Source: Lamellibrachia columna
Taxonomy: Eukaryota; Annelida; Polychaeta; Sabellida; Siboglinidae
Assembly: GCA_963662155.1 (NCBI GenBank)
Contig: OY759262.1
Span: forward strand, 61,258,010 to 61,322,009
Direction: 5' to 3'
Length of the DNA: 64,000 nt
This document shows, one piece after another, positions 25,501 to 51,642 of the stretch. Every line of letters begins with the position of its first letter. Position 1 is the stretch's first letter. Made by a program: the position numbers and the translations under genes. Below the pieces are notes generated by a model, which did not search any database, was not told the DNA's origin, and saw only the letters and a program-made list of their open reading frames with translations.

Positions 25501-28500
25501 CAGTTGTAAACAGTTGGATTGGTACGCTGGGGAGCTGTGGAGGATAAGCCAGTTTAAAGAGGTGGGTTTTTAGTTTACAGCAAAATGTTGTTATATTTTC
25601 TTCATGCTTAGCACTTTGGATAGCAATCTTCAATTGGTCCATCTGTTTAGTGGTGTTCATGTTGGTGAAGTGCTAGCTTTCAAATAACGGCTTAAATTCT
25701 ACTGCCTACCACAATTGTTCTCTGTATTGACACCTCAGGTATAATTATATGCATTTATTACTAAAGCCACTACACATTTGATGTGTTGTGTATAATATGT
25801 GAACATGCCAGATTTTTTATGATTTGTGTACACCTGCTTCAAATTTCTTTTCTTTTACACAGCAGACCATGTTACACGTGCATGTAGTGCCAGGGTAGCT
25901 ATTGACTGGTTGGGCCACCAGACCACGGTCTGAACCCACTCACATCCTGGTCACGAGGCAAACACTGAATCACTTGAGTCACTGCGTCAGGGGAAAATCC
26001 ATTGGACCATTTACATAAATACATAAACAAAACTAGACGTAAATAGATACAAAACTTAAGTATTGAGCTTAAGACTTTCCTAGTGGTTCTCACAAATTAT
26101 CTTTATAGGTCATGTCATATATTTTTGGTAAGTTTAGATGTATCTCTAGAAATACATACAAAGTTATATCTATGAAGGCTATAAAGATCGTTATTTTGTA
26201 GGTGTTTGTAAACTTAGCAATCACTATGGCTTCAACATCCTGTTAGTCAGTACTTTGTTATCTGTTAAGAAATCTACTTGCCCTCTAGGTCTACTGCTTG
26301 GGATGGCAATCTTGTTCCAGCTTGTTTGTATGCATTTGTTTGCCCAGTGTGAGTCATTGTCTCCATATTAGTCTATTGTCATGTTCAGACTTCCTGTCGA
26401 CCATTAGGTCACAAATCACAATGGCTATTCAGTGAAAGTGGAATTAATTATTTTGGTACATGCTGCATCTATATGACAAGCAGTTACAGTGAAGTAATGG
26501 TGATGGAGTTTGAAACAATGCAATATACAAATGGTGAAAATGTTTATAAAATTGGAGGAATTAATTAATATGTATTTTATTTTGAACATAACTATTAAAG
26601 TGTACTCACTTCCATGTTTCAGTAACCATCAATTGCTCTCAAGTTGTTTTCAAAAGAAAATTATATTAATAAATATACAAATAAATATAGTTTATACTAA
26701 AGTTAAGTAATTCTTCAAGAGATCCAAGTATAAAATGTATGAAAATTAAATAAGTATATATTTCCTGTCTGTAGATGCCAAGCGGAGTTGACATGACTGT
26801 GGGCGAACTCCAGCACATGGCAGCACGCCAGCAGCGCCAGATAGAGGCTCAGCAGCAGGCGCTGGTTGCTAAGGAACAGCGCCTGAAATACCTGAAACAG
26901 CAGGAACTTCGACAGCAGCAATTGGCCAATGAGAATGAGCGACTTCGTCAACTGCGGGAGCGGGTTGAGACACAGGAACAGAAGTTGAAACGACTGCGAG
27001 CCTTGCGCGACCAAGTAACAGAGAGACGTGGCACTGGCTCAACTCTAAGTAAGACAGTGTTTACACTGGAAACGTCTGTTTACCATAAAAAGTGTTGATT
27101 TAACAAGATTTAACAAGATTGCCATCCCAAACAACAAGTTCCAGATGGCAAGTGGACAAGGAAGCCATTGGCTTATCGAGAGTCCAACAATTTTCTCATT
27201 TATGTGTAGCCCACCCTTATCAAATATCTGTCAATTCTATTTTTAAACATATTCACACTACTAGCATTAACACAATCATTTGGCAGTTTGTTCCATTCAT
27301 TTATCACCCTCTGTGAGAAAGAGTACTTTCTCATGTCCAGCCTACACTGCTCCTTAACTAATGCTGCTTTGTGTCCTCTTGTTCTACTGCCTTCTTTAAG
27401 TTTGAAGAACATATTCCTATCAGCATCCTCATAACCGTTCACTATTTTAAACACTTCTATTTGGTCTCCTCTTAGTCACCTGGTCTCTAGTGTTGTCAAA
27501 CCACATTGTAATAAGCGACTTTCGTAACTAAGGTCTCTCAATTCTGGAATCATTTTGGTTGCTCTTCGTTGTATTCTTTCTAGCTTGTCTATGTCCTTTT
27601 TACGATACGGCCTCCATGCTTGAATACAATATTCCAAATGTGGTCAAACTATTGCTTTGTACAGTGGTACAATTAGCTGTTTCTCCTTATACATGATAGT
27701 TCTCCTAATTAGCCCTAGAATTTGATTTCCTTTCGAAGCAGCAATCCCACATTGCTCTGAAACTTTCACGTCAGCACTACATGTTACTCCTAAGTCCTTT
27801 TCTTGTGTGGTTCTACCTAGTACAGCATTCCCCATTTTATATTCTTCTTCCATGTCCTATGTGTATACATTTGCACTTCCCAAAATTGAATAGCATTTGC
27901 CATTTTTCTGACCATTTAACTAATTTATCTAGATCATCCTGTAAACTTTGTTTATCTGTATCATTTGTAACCTTTGATTTGATTTGCAGTCAATCTGTGT
28001 TATATGACAAAGTTAGCTTATATTATATAATAAAACATATTTAACAATAAAAACAAGTGAATACCTGGTAAATCACATTTAAGTCACATTCTCTTGTAAC
28101 GCTTATTGTTATTTGATCTCACAATAGCTCATTTGATACCTCAGAATTACTTGGTAACCTACCTACATTACATTAATCAGGAAGGTTAGTCTGGTCAGCT
28201 AAATGTGAATTGTCATCTGTCACCAATCTTACCTACGTCATCGCTGTCTCAGGTTACGAAGTGTCTCACTTGTTTTGCATGTTTTTGCAATATTTATAAC
28301 ATATGACAGTGTCTGGACAATTTGTCATCCCTCTATTACCATTGCAGCCCTGGTTGACACACCAGAAAATGTTTTTTTTCTCACTAGCTGTGTGCGTAGC
28401 TAGTTCCGCTACTAGATGGTTTGAGTTTTTAATTACACAAACCATGTTAAACCATTATATATACACGTGTGTTACAATATATTATTATTATCATCTTTAT

Positions 28501-31500
28501 TCGGACTCAAGATCCACAAACATGTACATATTAAATAAATCATAAGTTAGAAATAGCAGTAAAGATAAGAATGTTCCCATGTGGTGCAGTGTCCAAAGTG
28601 TGAAATAATAATTATATTATATTGATAATTCACACAAATTTCATATTTTTGTAATTTGAAAAATTAACACAATACTTAATAGTAATTTGTCAATCATATT
28701 AACTTATAGAGATGTAAACGAGATCAATCTTAAGAAAGTCTTTCAAAGGTCAATTATTTATTAGTTTTGGGATTTTTTTGCATCTACCGGGGTGATAACG
28801 AACATCACCCCCGGATAACGAGGATGACATTCATCACTGTCATTTTGTATCATTGTGTGCAGTGTCGGAGCTGGAGTCGATCAAGGCACTGTTCAACGAC
28901 AAGGAGAAGGAGCTAGCCATGGCGGTGACCAAGGTGGAGACTCTCTCCCAGCAGCTCGACTCCCTACAGAAGTCAGAAGCGGGCGTGATGGCCACAAACA
29001 AGACTCAGGCTCCCATCATCATAGAGCTGGAGAAACTTCGCAATGAACTCAGAGTAAGTGAACTTAATTCTAGCACTTCTTTGTATATCTGAACCACTTT
29101 CTCAATGTCTGTGTCCTATTCAGTGTCTTCATTACACGCTATTGCTTACAATAAAGTAAGTACAATCACTACCTGAATGATAGATCAACAACTCATTTTG
29201 AGTCTTGCTGGTATCCTTACTGGCAGTTATTACATAGTTACATTGATTGCACCAGCTTTGGCTGACACAATTTTATGATAATGAAATAAATTTAAGTATA
29301 TTTTACTCCTTTTTTTCTGTCCAGCTGAATCTATTTAAACTGTATTACAAACTGAATTGTTTGAATACACATTCTTGATTGATTGAGTCGTGATAATTTA
29401 TTAATACTTACTGATCCACTTTGTATATAAGATATTATTACTGTCCAGAAATCCCTTCACCAGTCCATCAGTCCATGCCCTCCCCCGTCCATGCTCTCCC
29501 CCAGTCCATCAGTCCATGCCCTCCCCCCAGTCCATGTCCATCTGTCCATGCCCTCCCCCAGTCCATCAGTCCATGCCCTCCCCCAGTCCATCAGTCCATG
29601 CCCTCCCCCAGTCCATTAGTCCATGCCCTCCCCCAGTCCATCAGTCCGTGCCCTCCCCCTGTCCATCAGTCCATGCCCTCCCCCTGTCCATCAGTCCACC
29701 CTCACCTGCTGTTGTATGTTGCAGATTCGCAATGAGCTGAACGAACAACAGAACAACAAACTGCGCCAACAGCGAGACAGTCTGGGCACCAGGCGGCAGC
29801 AGGTGATCGACATGGATAAACGCATTGAAGAGCTCCAGGCACGTCTCAACAAGAAGCGAGCGCTGCAGTCTGAGCGCCGAAACGAAGCTGGCAGGTCAAA
29901 TGTCGCAGCGGTCGCCCCTTTCGTTGACGGTAGCGGTGACAACACGTTCTCGTTGCAAGACACAAAGTATCAGACACTTCCTCGGGGAATCAAGCTACAC
30001 TCAGTTGACAACAGACAGCTGGATAAGTACATACTCGAGGTGAACTGTGCAGGTCAAGGCCAAGAGGCTGTCAGCCAAGTCCCAGGTACTAAGCCTGTGT
30101 CCAGTCCGACATCTAGTGCGTCCTTCACAGCCCAGGTGATGTCGCAGCCAGGAATACGGCAAGGCTCCAACCTTGGGCTGTTCACAGCTCGTCCCTTTGG
30201 AAGTACACCTCAGCAGTCTTCCGTCCACTGGCCAAAGACGTCCACTCCCATCACTATGGCTGCGGTCACGTCACCCGAAGCAGAGATTTTCATCACGGCC
30301 GCACCTGTCCCAACCAGTGCCACTGTGTCCATGAGTACGACTTACGCCCCACTGACAGTGTCGCTACCCCAGGGGGTAACCGTCCAGAATGCAAAGACAG
30401 CATCACCAGTGTATCAGATGGCCACCAGCCGTCTCCAACCCCCATCACAGCCACAGCTCACTCAAGACCCGCCATCTCCTTCTGCATCTTTGTCACCAAC
30501 TGTCGCATTATCACATGACACACCGGTCACACAGCCAGTGTCCAGGGGCCCGGGTGGGAGTCCCGTGACAACAGACAGGCTGCCAGCACAACCGCCGTCA
30601 CCAGGACAGTTTGCCATGACCAACTCGACCAAAGTGACACTGTCTGACCGTCTCAAATCTAAAGTTCCTCTTCCATCAACATTTGAGGAGGCCAGAACTT
30701 CAGGTCAGACTTCGACCGTCCGTGCTACCCCCTCCCCAGCGGTGACGTCAGAGATCCTGCCTGCCAGTAACCCCAAGTCGAAGCTACGCGCCCTCATCGA
30801 GTCGACGCGCCCCGTTTCTGATTCGTCCACTGAGCCAACCAAGAAGATGTCCGTCAGTTCAGCATTGTCCGTCCTCATGAGTTCTTCATCTACATCAAGA
30901 GGGGGTACCAGCAAACCCACCTATCGCTACGCCCCAAAGAGTGTCATCCAAAACACATACACCAGGAAACTGGGGTCAGGTACCCTCGATAACTACCGCA
31001 AGAACATGTCGCAGTTGTACCGAGGGTTCAACGTGCTTGCCCCCGGAAACACCGAACTGCCGTCACCAACAATAAACGACATGAAAGACATGTCACCAGC
31101 TGGCACAGATGTACCTGCAGCATGCAGTCCTGTAGCCAAAGTTTCACCAGTCACTACCCAGTCTGGTACTGGCAGTCCTGGACAGGGGTCAAGAGGCACG
31201 GATGAGCTGACTGGCATGGGAAGACGACCAGAGGCATCCCCCGCTGTGGCCTGTTCCCCCAGTCGCTCCCCGCGTATCCCAACAGGAACTCCCCAGCCCG
31301 AGATAGCTGGCGAGGCATACCACGCGGAGGATGTCCCACTAGAGGGCTCTCCACCCCGAATCTTGCACATGCAACAGTTGTGTCGGAGGAATTCTCTCAT
31401 CGAGGCAACGACCTCGTTTTCGTCACTTGATCCCCAACAGAGTGAAGTCATGGAGAGCCCCCCAACTACATCTGTCGTTGTGCGCCGCAGGAAGGGCAAC

Positions 31501-34500
31501 TTGAAAAACAAGGACTCTGTAAAAAGTTCTCGGCGCGTCAGTTTCGATCCGCTAGCATTGCTGCTTGATGCATCTCTTGAAGGCGAACTGGAACTTGTGA
31601 TGACGACAGCGAAACAGGCAAGCTACCCTTTTAGTGTGTTTACCCTCCTTGGGTCCCTTGTGTTTTCATCCATCTGTTGACAATGTATTGCGTAATGATT
31701 TTAGGCACAATAGAAGGTTTTTATTGTTGACAACTTTAGCATTACAAACCAATTTTAAGATTGCCTTACCCTTTTGTTTTGATGCATCTCTGAGCTCGGG
31801 TTACCGTGGATTTAGGTGCAGTAGAAAGTTTTCTTGTTATTACTTTGCCGTCTTCATAACATGTGCAGTCACGTATTGAACATCTTGACCGCCCAAAATT
31901 TGTTTTAATGAACCACATTTTAAAACTATGCTTTGACCGTTATCTGTTTAATTTTATTTGCATATTTCATGGCAAATATCACGTTTACATTACATGTGGA
32001 TGAGAATGGAATTTTACAGGTGTGTGTCCATCTTGTGGACAAATTACCTCAAAACGCTTTCAACACATATTGGAAATTATCAATAGCTGTTCATTCATGA
32101 ATGTACTGAATGGCAAGGTCGATGTTCATGAACAGGTAGTGGTTAAAATGTGTTAACAAAATGTACTGAATGGCAAGCTTGATGTTCATGAACAGATAAC
32201 GGTTAAAAGATATTAACAAAATTGTTGTTTGTTAGAACACACCTGGCAAACGGTCTGTCAACTGAAATAAATTGGGACCAAGTCCACCTATTGTATTATT
32301 TATATTGATAATCCTAACTCAACAACTAGCGAAAGCTGGTTTTACACAGTCTACTGCAGGTTTCTTGTTTTACATTTAAATGTGTGTGAACAGGTTCCAG
32401 ACCCAAGTGCGTCCAACGATGAGGGAATCACGGCTCTTCACAACGCCATCTGTGCGGGTCATTATGACATCGTACGGTTCCTAGTAGAGTATGGCTGTGA
32501 CATCAATGCACCAGACAGCGACGGATGGTGAGTGGGTCTTTCCACCATCCATGCTGATACATTCCTCGGAAGTCCAGTCGTCAATTTTTTTTTTCCCTTC
32601 TTCGTCACTGATCCCATTTCATTGCCGTCTCTACCAACCGTCTCCACTCCCCCGTATTCCTATGTCATAAGAATCATGTTTTTTAATTACCTTTTATGAT
32701 GTAATTGTCTCACTGCTCATTGCTGAACTGTATCAATGTTGTATCAAACTCCCTCCTCGATTGATTTAGCCCATCACAAATCAGGTTTGTTGACTTTCAT
32801 ATTTATAGTGCATGAATATGTGCAGTCAGTTTAATACAAGAATGCGTACTTTTATTAAAATCATCAAAACAATTGACTCTGATCGTTAGATTGGGTAACT
32901 TGAGAAAGTGTGACTAGCCTTGTTATAGTATAGAACCGGACCACTTTTGCATATTTTTTGTTGACTTCAAGAATAATGTAATACTCTATCTGATGATTTC
33001 ATTTCAAATTAGAACAAACGAGCACATTGCAGTGGACACATCACACTAGATAGGTTTGATGTTTTGTGAAGTTGTATTGAGGAGGGACCTTTACCACAAG
33101 TAGTTAACTGTAAGCTGTCAGGCAGACAGGTATATACTTGTATAGTATAATGGATAATTATTGTGTTGTCTACAGGACCCCCCTGCATTGTGCTGCGTCA
33201 TGTAACAACTTGGCGATGGTGAAGTTCCTCGTGGAGCACGGAGCCTGCATCTTTGCCACGACCATCAGTGACCACGAGACAGCAGCAGAGAAGTGCGAGG
33301 AAGATGAGGACGGCTATGACGGCTGCTCGGAGTACCTCTATAGTGAGTCTCAACAAGGGCATCCTTATAATGTCTTTGTTGGTAGTTTATAGTTACAATT
33401 ATTGTAAATTTATAGTTGTTTCATTATAGTGCACATCAAGCGTCAGTGTTTGTTTCCACCCGTAGTGACTTAGAGTTATTTTATCGTTGATGGTATATCA
33501 ATATACAGTGTCCTCATGCTATAAGGAACATGTTGGGACTTGGGTCGGACTGCTCCGTATATCCATAAGTACATAAAACGGGGCAGCCCAGAACTGGGAT
33601 TTCAAAGTTGTTCCATCTAAGCGGATGTTCCTTACATCTGGAGTCCTTACAGCTGTATCTACGCTTGGTTATATATAATCTCTTGTGCTCTAGTTCTCGG
33701 CATGTCTATATTAAAATAATATTCTTGACAAATCCTCAAGTGACACGCGTGTGTCTACAGGCATCCAGGAGAAACTGGGCGTCATCAACAGAGGCAACGT
33801 GTACGCAGTGTTTGACTTTGTGGCCCAGAACCCCGACGAGTTGTCCTTCAACTGTTCCGACAAGCTGGTCGTGCTTAGGAAGGGAGACAATCGGGAGAAG
33901 GAGTGGTGGTGGGCTCAGACAGGACCCACAGAGGGCTACATGCCACGCAACCTCGTGGGGGTAAGCTACAAACTATTGATAAATACGATCAATCCGATAC
34001 CATAGAACACCTCTGTCACTGCCTGTCAGGTGTCACTACATATGCTGGGGTTTAAGGGATCATCACAAAATTCATATTGCATCTTTCATGCTGTCAACTT
34101 TTCCTCTCCTTAAATTGCAGTTCTACACGCACGCACCCACGCATGCACACACGCACACACACACTCCTTCTAAAATATTTGCAATCCAATTCTCTTAAGC
34201 ACTTTACCATGTGTGCACACACACAGAGTCTGTAAGCCTTGGAGAGGGTCAACTCATACCTGGAGGCTGGTGGAAGACAATATTGATGTACAAAACACTA
34301 CATGATTCTGATGTCATTTAACCTCAGACCCCCCCAGATGCCTTTTGACTTTGAATTGCGTCGACCCCTGACAATGTCCTCACCCTTCATGTTGTAACGT
34401 GTTGTTCATATTCTGCTGTCATAACACAAAACTGCTACAGGTGCTTGACGTCAGCACCCTTATGAGCTGTGATTAGAAATTAAAAACTTGGAAAATACAT

Positions 34501-34980
34501 TGATGTACAATACTAAACGATACATCCACTAACATCCCTGCATCAGTGTTTTGACATACTCCCAAAACAATATGCTATCGAGACTAACACAAGTACTTTT
34601 TGTACTATATTCTGTGTGACCAGTAAAAAGTACCAGTAGGGGTCAGCACCTAACAGGAAGAAACTTTCTTGAAAACCCAAAATAACATAAATAATGTATG
34701 ATATCTGTAGTTTGGTTCATTTTCTATTTAGTGTTATTGAGAAGATGGACCTTGCTTCCATTTTTCAAATCAAATGGTTTCTCATCAGCACACCATGTTT
34801 TCATTAGAAAAATTCAGTAACAACTAGCTGCTTCATACACAATATTGCTGAATAATGTTCACATGAACAATAACAGCAAATTATGCTGTACGAGTGTTTA
34901 TAATATGAATGTTTCCTTTGCAGTTGTTTTCACGGGTTGTGCCTCAGTTTTCGGGTCCTTCACAAGAACATGACAAGTGA
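19528..34980 (+). CDS. TP53BP2: ASPP-family protein (p53/PP1-binding, ankyrin-SH3), 8 coding exons
   Basis: Exons: 19528..19569 (tentative), 26775..27048, 28863..29053, 29725..31617, 32394..32527, 33176..33342, 33761..33960, 34924..34980; 2958 nt, 985 aa (971 without the first). Vertebrates have paralogues, so the symbol means ASPP1/2-like. ASPPs stimulate p53-family activity, bind PP1 and act at junctional polarity complexes. Domains: an N-terminal Gln-rich coiled coil ([20 protein letters not shown]), a long Pro/Ser/Thr linker, the conserved [18 protein letters not shown] (RVSF at 773-776 matches the PP1-docking RVxF), ankyrin repeats about 801-900 ([23 protein letters not shown]) and an SH3 domain about 911-966 ending [20 protein letters not shown]. 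The 1893-nt exon ends in a GC donor (CAG|GCAAGC). The tiny first exon follows a strong acceptor and an in-frame stop. It joins in phase 0 but has no remembered homologue. Confidence 0.93.
19770..20535. mobile_element. hAT-like MITE with CAGGGTTG ends
   Basis: The left end CAGGGTTGTTTGATTTAAAT and the right end, whose complement starts CAGGGTTGAAAAAATCATGA, share the CAG-type terminus of hAT elements and AT-rich subterminal DNA. Flanking 8-mers TCCCTCAC and ACCCAGAC match at 5 of 8 positions, consistent with an old target duplication. The right side abuts a LINE fragment. No transposase. Confidence 0.5.
20536..20760 (-). mobile_element. LINE fragment (reverse-transcriptase C-terminal region)
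   Basis: Translated on the minus strand it reads [12 protein letters not shown], stop, [20 protein letters not shown], a stretch typical of the region after the RT domain in LINE ORF2 proteins. It has an internal stop and is a dead copy. Confidence 0.6.
20812..20916. repeat. 52-bp tandem duplication, 2 units
   Basis: Two near-identical adjacent copies of TGCTGTAACTGTGTAACATA followed by TTTAGATCACACACTGTCAC. Confidence 0.85.
21190..21515 (+). mobile_element. LINE 3' tail, copy C
   Basis: Plus-strand orientation. Remnants of the RT tail ([23 protein letters not shown] reading, then RKYSFSQ-like) are followed by the shared 3' UTR ending GGATGGCAAATCTTGTTAAA. It has substitutions and stops. 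It is the inverse orientation of copies at 11512 and 27108. Confidence 0.7.
21516..24720. other. ASPP intron 1, no gene recognised
   Basis: AT-rich intronic DNA. At 21870-22080 there is a cluster of palindromic TAGAATATTCTATA variants, and at 22135-22255 GTGACACCCC-like repeats. A short open frame at 23292-23480 shows no homology I can name. Confidence 0.4.
23845..23945. repeat. Dispersed repeat fragment, second copy near 49500-49600
   Basis: Shares GCGCACAGCACCTATGA, CTGATCATATTTTTAGT and GTTGTGACTGT, in that order, with the sequence in PSMC6 intron 11. Probably two remnants of one unidentified interspersed element. Confidence 0.5.
24722..25550. repeat. 54-bp minisatellite, about 15 units
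   Basis: The unit starts GTTCCAGTTGTAAACAGTTG and continues GATTGGTACGCTGGGGAGCT. Because 54 is a multiple of three, frames stay open on both strands (18-residue periods), but no start context, splice site or homology supports coding. It lies in ASPP intron 1. Confidence 0.9.
25870..26010 (-). mobile_element. Possible tRNA-derived SINE head
   Basis: On the minus strand TGACTCAAGTGATTCAGTG followed by GTGGGTTCAGACC resembles a degenerate pol III A box and B box. The 3' limit is not clear and no second copy was found in the window. Confidence 0.3.
27108..27990 (-). mobile_element. LINE 3' end, copy B (longest): RT C-terminal region plus 3' tail
   Basis: Minus-strand reading, in pieces, gives [20 protein letters not shown], then [24 protein letters not shown], and the tail [20 protein letters not shown] with [10 protein letters not shown]. 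This order is typical of the C-terminal half of non-LTR retrotransposon reverse transcriptases, after the catalytic core. Frames shift between pieces, so the copy is dead. It ends in the same GATGGCAATCTTGTTAAATC-type tail as copies A and C. It lies in an ASPP intron, opposite to the gene. Confidence 0.85.
29448..29702. repeat. C-rich minisatellite just upstream of the long ASPP exon
   Basis: Units of about 23-25 bp contain AGTCCATCAGTCCATGCCCTC. The array ends only about 20 bp before the acceptor at 29721-29724, so it occupies the branch-point/polypyrimidine region. The open frame running from it into the exon is accidental. Confidence 0.85.
32098..32220. repeat. 61-bp tandem duplication, 2 units
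   Basis: Two copies of ATGTACTGAATGGCAAG followed by TCATGAACAG and GGTTAAAA, in an ASPP intron upstream of the first ankyrin exon. Confidence 0.8.
32746..33094 (-). mobile_element. MITE family copy 3 (ASPP intron)
   Basis: Reverse orientation: CTCCCTCCTCGATTGATTTAGCCCATCAC at the left is the complement of the right end of the other copies, and GAGGAGGGACCTTTAC closes the element. It lies between the two ankyrin exons. Confidence 0.6.
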
Positions 34981-35511
34981 CATGTGAGTGGTGAAGATCC
35001 AGTGGTGACAGTGACACTGCAAGCGTGTCAACATTTGTAGACACATCTAACACAACGCACATGATATTTGTTAGTACAATGTTCACTGTTCATGAAAACT
35101 TGAATTATTTCCTGCCAAAACAGACATGGTAGCAGAGGTTGTTGATTTTGACATCATCAGTTACTGTGTGTGACATTATCAGTCTCTGCATATTGCATCA
35201 TTAACTGTACATAAGTCATTGTTTCTTACAGTATAAATTCTACAATGTTCTCAACAAAGTTTGACTTATTTTGTGTGCAGTATATTGTGAATGAATAATT
35301 AAAATGGCACATGTGGTTATATCACTTATGATTATGCAGGTTACCATTTAATTTGGTGACAGAGAATTGTCAAATACCAACAGCCAATAGTTGATCTTAA
35401 AGTATGCAAAGCATAATGCATTATCAAGTAATTGGTTGTTTTGTCTGTATCAAGACATGTCTACACGGATAAATATTATCCTTTGTATATTTGAATAGGT
35501 ATTAAGCAGTA

Positions 35512-36069
35512 AGAGTGCAATAAGAGTGCCAATTATTGCAAACGTACATACAATTGCATACAGTGTAATAGCATGACGGTGTAACAGCACTCGTAGGGAT
35601 TAGCAATATATTAGTTAAACAATTTCTTAGCTGAACTGGGTGTTTTGCTACAGTTGCTCATATGAGTGCCAATATTCTTTTAGTACGAAAATGTGTCAAT
35701 CAGTGCTACTGAAAATATTTATTTAAAAAACCTTTTGGTAAACATGTTGTTATGATGGGCACAGTGAGACATAATACACAGAATGTGGCATGGAGACAAG
35801 GTAGAAAGTCTGGTGCTTAATGTTTGTTTCGTTTACAGTAAATACAGTTTACAGTTGATTGGTGAATGTTTGTCATGACTACTGCATTAATTAATAAAAC
35901 GTATTTGCCAGATTGAGCTTGTTCTTGTGCAATATACAGTAGTTAATATACCAGTAGGTTTAACATTATACTAGGTTTCTTCTTTCATGGACATTCAGCT
36001 GGGTTTACATACAAGTAAATACATACAAGTAAATACAGTCCTGTTTGACATTCTATTGCACAAACAAAT
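35512..36069 (+). repeat. Inverted repeat, left arm
   Basis: Reverse complement of 38465-39000 at roughly 90% identity by eye. For example CAGTAGGTTTAACATTATAC here pairs with GTATAATGTTAAACCTACTG there. It has a 16-bp internal duplication (ACATACAAGTAAATAC) that the other arm lacks. Confidence 0.9.
35893..35898 (+). promoter_or_regulatory. Candidate ASPP polyadenylation signal AATAAA
   Basis: Found about 0.9 kb after the ASPP stop codon, inside the left arm of the inverted repeat. An ATTAAA at about 35298 is an earlier alternative. Choice between them needs transcript data. Confidence 0.35.
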
Positions 36070-36104
36070 AACACACACTGGAAGTGATCACACACGTTGG
36101 ACTC

Positions 36105-36212
<108 letters not shown>

Positions 36213-37103
36213 TAGAACAATGATTTAACTTGTCTAGTCATGAGTGGTTATGATTGCACCCCAGTGCAAAGGTTATTTCCCCATGGCCCCATCCTGACAA
36301 ATTCGTTCATTCGAGACAAGGCCGAGAAGAGCTTCCACTCCTTGACCAGCTTGTTTTAACTGAGGAGTTAAATATAACAAGAGTCCCAGAATGTATGCCC
36401 AGATCATGGGCAAACATCTGGAAATTCCGTAAAATGGGAAGTACACTATGCCACCAGGGGCAGGGATCGTGCCTCGGTTAGACTTCCTGAATCCTGTAGG
36501 GTACAGTAATTTTAGATGTGTAATTTTCCAGAAATCATATCATCTGACATAACTGCATTTGAGCCAGGCACATTGGCAAGTTTGCGGGTAGAATCTGTTA
36601 ACAGTGTAACTGTGGATTTTTAGATGATTTCAATAGGCGGAAGGATTTTTTTACAAATGTTTCGCCACAAGGAACGTGTGCGTAGTAATTCATGCAGAAA
36701 TTGGTAAAAATGTACGGGTATGGCACGTTCAGGCATTTTAAATGAGTTAGAAGTATGAGACTTTTACTAAAATCGATCAACATGTCAATGAGATGGTGAC
36801 AACGGCAGGTAAGAAGTTTCACAATTTGTGATGGTCCCGTTTTTTTATAATCATGCAAAACGTTAACATGGTCGCCAATGGTAAACGTAACAGTAGGCCG
36901 AACACACCAGGCTACCGTGGGAGCGACAAACGATCACGACTCAGCGTAGCCTCGAGAGTAGCCTCAGCACGGAGCCTGGTTAATCAAGTGGCGCCACCCA
37001 GCATATCATATAGTGAAACAGTTAGTGGCGTCACTGGTGAGGAGTTTAGCAATAGGCTCGACATTCTCCACCAGAGGGCAACCAACCTGCACCATAAACC
37101 AAG

Positions 37104-50001
<12,898 letters not shown>

Positions 50002-50233
50002 GACACTGACTACCACAAGACATTGCTGAGTTCACAGTTCTCTTGTCCTGGCTGTCACTGGCAAGACAGTCGTGGTGATGTGTTGACAGAATGCAGTTGA
50101 TGGGAACGTATCGTTGCTGTCCTAGCATAATGTTGACAGAACGCAGTCAACGGATGTATATTGGCTGCTTGCAACTGTAGCAAAGCCAAACAAAGTTTTC
50201 TTCACTTGTGTCAATTGTTTGTATAAATGTTCT

Positions 50234-50239
50234 ATTAAA
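50234..50239 (+). promoter_or_regulatory. PSMC6 candidate polyadenylation signal ATTAAA
   Basis: About 230 nt after the stop codon. It is the commonest variant of AATAAA. No closer canonical signal was seen. Confidence 0.45.
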
Positions 50240-50532
50240 CCAGTGCAGTTTCATCCATGAAACTGGATATGCAGAATGTTGTTTCTTGTCATTGGGAAGG
50301 ATCTGACAGATAGTGTAGTCACTAGTCATGTAGCTTTATATCGAATGCAATCCTACTTTTTTTTAAATTACCCTATTTGCAACTGTTACATTAGGTTGAC
50401 GTCTTTGTATATTTGGATGGGGGTTTTCCTTTAGGGAGATACTATGCACACTTAATTCTAGAGACATTCTCTTCAAGTAAATGTCTGTATTCTCTCCATT
50501 TTGAAACATACTTGCTACTCATGATGGAAATA

Positions 50533-50843
50533 TGCTTAAAGCTGCTTCCTCAAATGGTTCAGCACGTCGCGAATTCTGTTCATTTATGCCCAGATGTGTA
50601 GTGTGTGACTAGTTTAATTAAGTAATGTGCGCAGTCTGTTTAATAAAAAAATGCCTATTTTTTTCAAATCATCGAAAGAATTGTGAGGATCAAGATAGTG
50701 GATAACCAAAATGGTCAACACTACGAGTCAATGCCGCTAATTATGGACATGACCAAGGGTGAAAATCGTGATTTTTTTTAGCATTTTGATTTTCACTTTA
50801 TCGACTACCAAAAAAATCGAATTGAGGATGCACCTTTAAGAGT
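50533..50843 (-). mobile_element. MITE family copy 6 (downstream of PSMC6)
   Basis: TTAAAGCTGCTTCCTCAAAT at the left and AATTGAGGATGCACCTTTAA at the right form clear terminal inverted repeats, with TTAAA/TTTAA outermost. The interior matches the other copies in reverse. Confidence 0.75.
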
Positions 50844-51642
50844 AGTGTTTTTTAATGATGTTCTTTGGTCAGGCATTTTCACTGTTCAATGAGAAAGTCC
50901 AGAATGACGTCTTTTTAGGAGGCCGATCACAACAAAGGATCTGTATAACATCATCTGATGTGCATTTATTTTACTGTTGGATAAAGGGTATACTCCATTA
51001 AATCGGGAACCGGCAACAGTTTCCCATCATGCAAGACCTCAAAAAATATGTTTCTCATCTTAACCGCAGCAGTCACACCGAACAAAACATGGTGCAGGAT
51101 GACCAATGTTTGGGATCGCTTTCAGAACCAAATTCTTTTACCCAAATGGCACCAACTACATACATCATTTCTATGCACAGGGACTAATAAATATTTTTGT
51201 GTACTCGGAATTGTCTAAAAGTCAAAAAACTTCTCACAGAAGCCAATGTGACCTCGTACATAAGTACTGGGTCCAGCATACTGGTAAAATTGTGTGCGTC
51301 AGTGCAATATAACACAAAGTGTCGTACAACAAATGTTTGTTCTATCTTCAAGAATGGTTGCAAGGTGTCTACTTTCACTCCAATCACCAATGGCACTTTC
51401 GGGGTTAGTGCATTGGTGTGAGCAGTAATTTTCTCGAACACTGCATTAATCGTCAAACTTCAACTGCATTTTTCTCAGTTTCACTCCAATTGCACTTTTG
51501 TGGTTATTGCGTTGATGAACACAATTGTGTGCATTGAGTTTGGGCATTACAAAAGGAAATATGTTATAACATGTACTGTGCAATGGCTGCACCTTTACCA
51601 GGCTGCCTGAGATCAGACATTTCATAAATCAGTGCATGGAAT

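Noticed and set aside
24727..25573. 212-residue minus and 145-residue plus frames of 18-residue repeats
   Set aside because: The 54-bp unit is a multiple of three, so both strands stay open by chance; no splice or start context.
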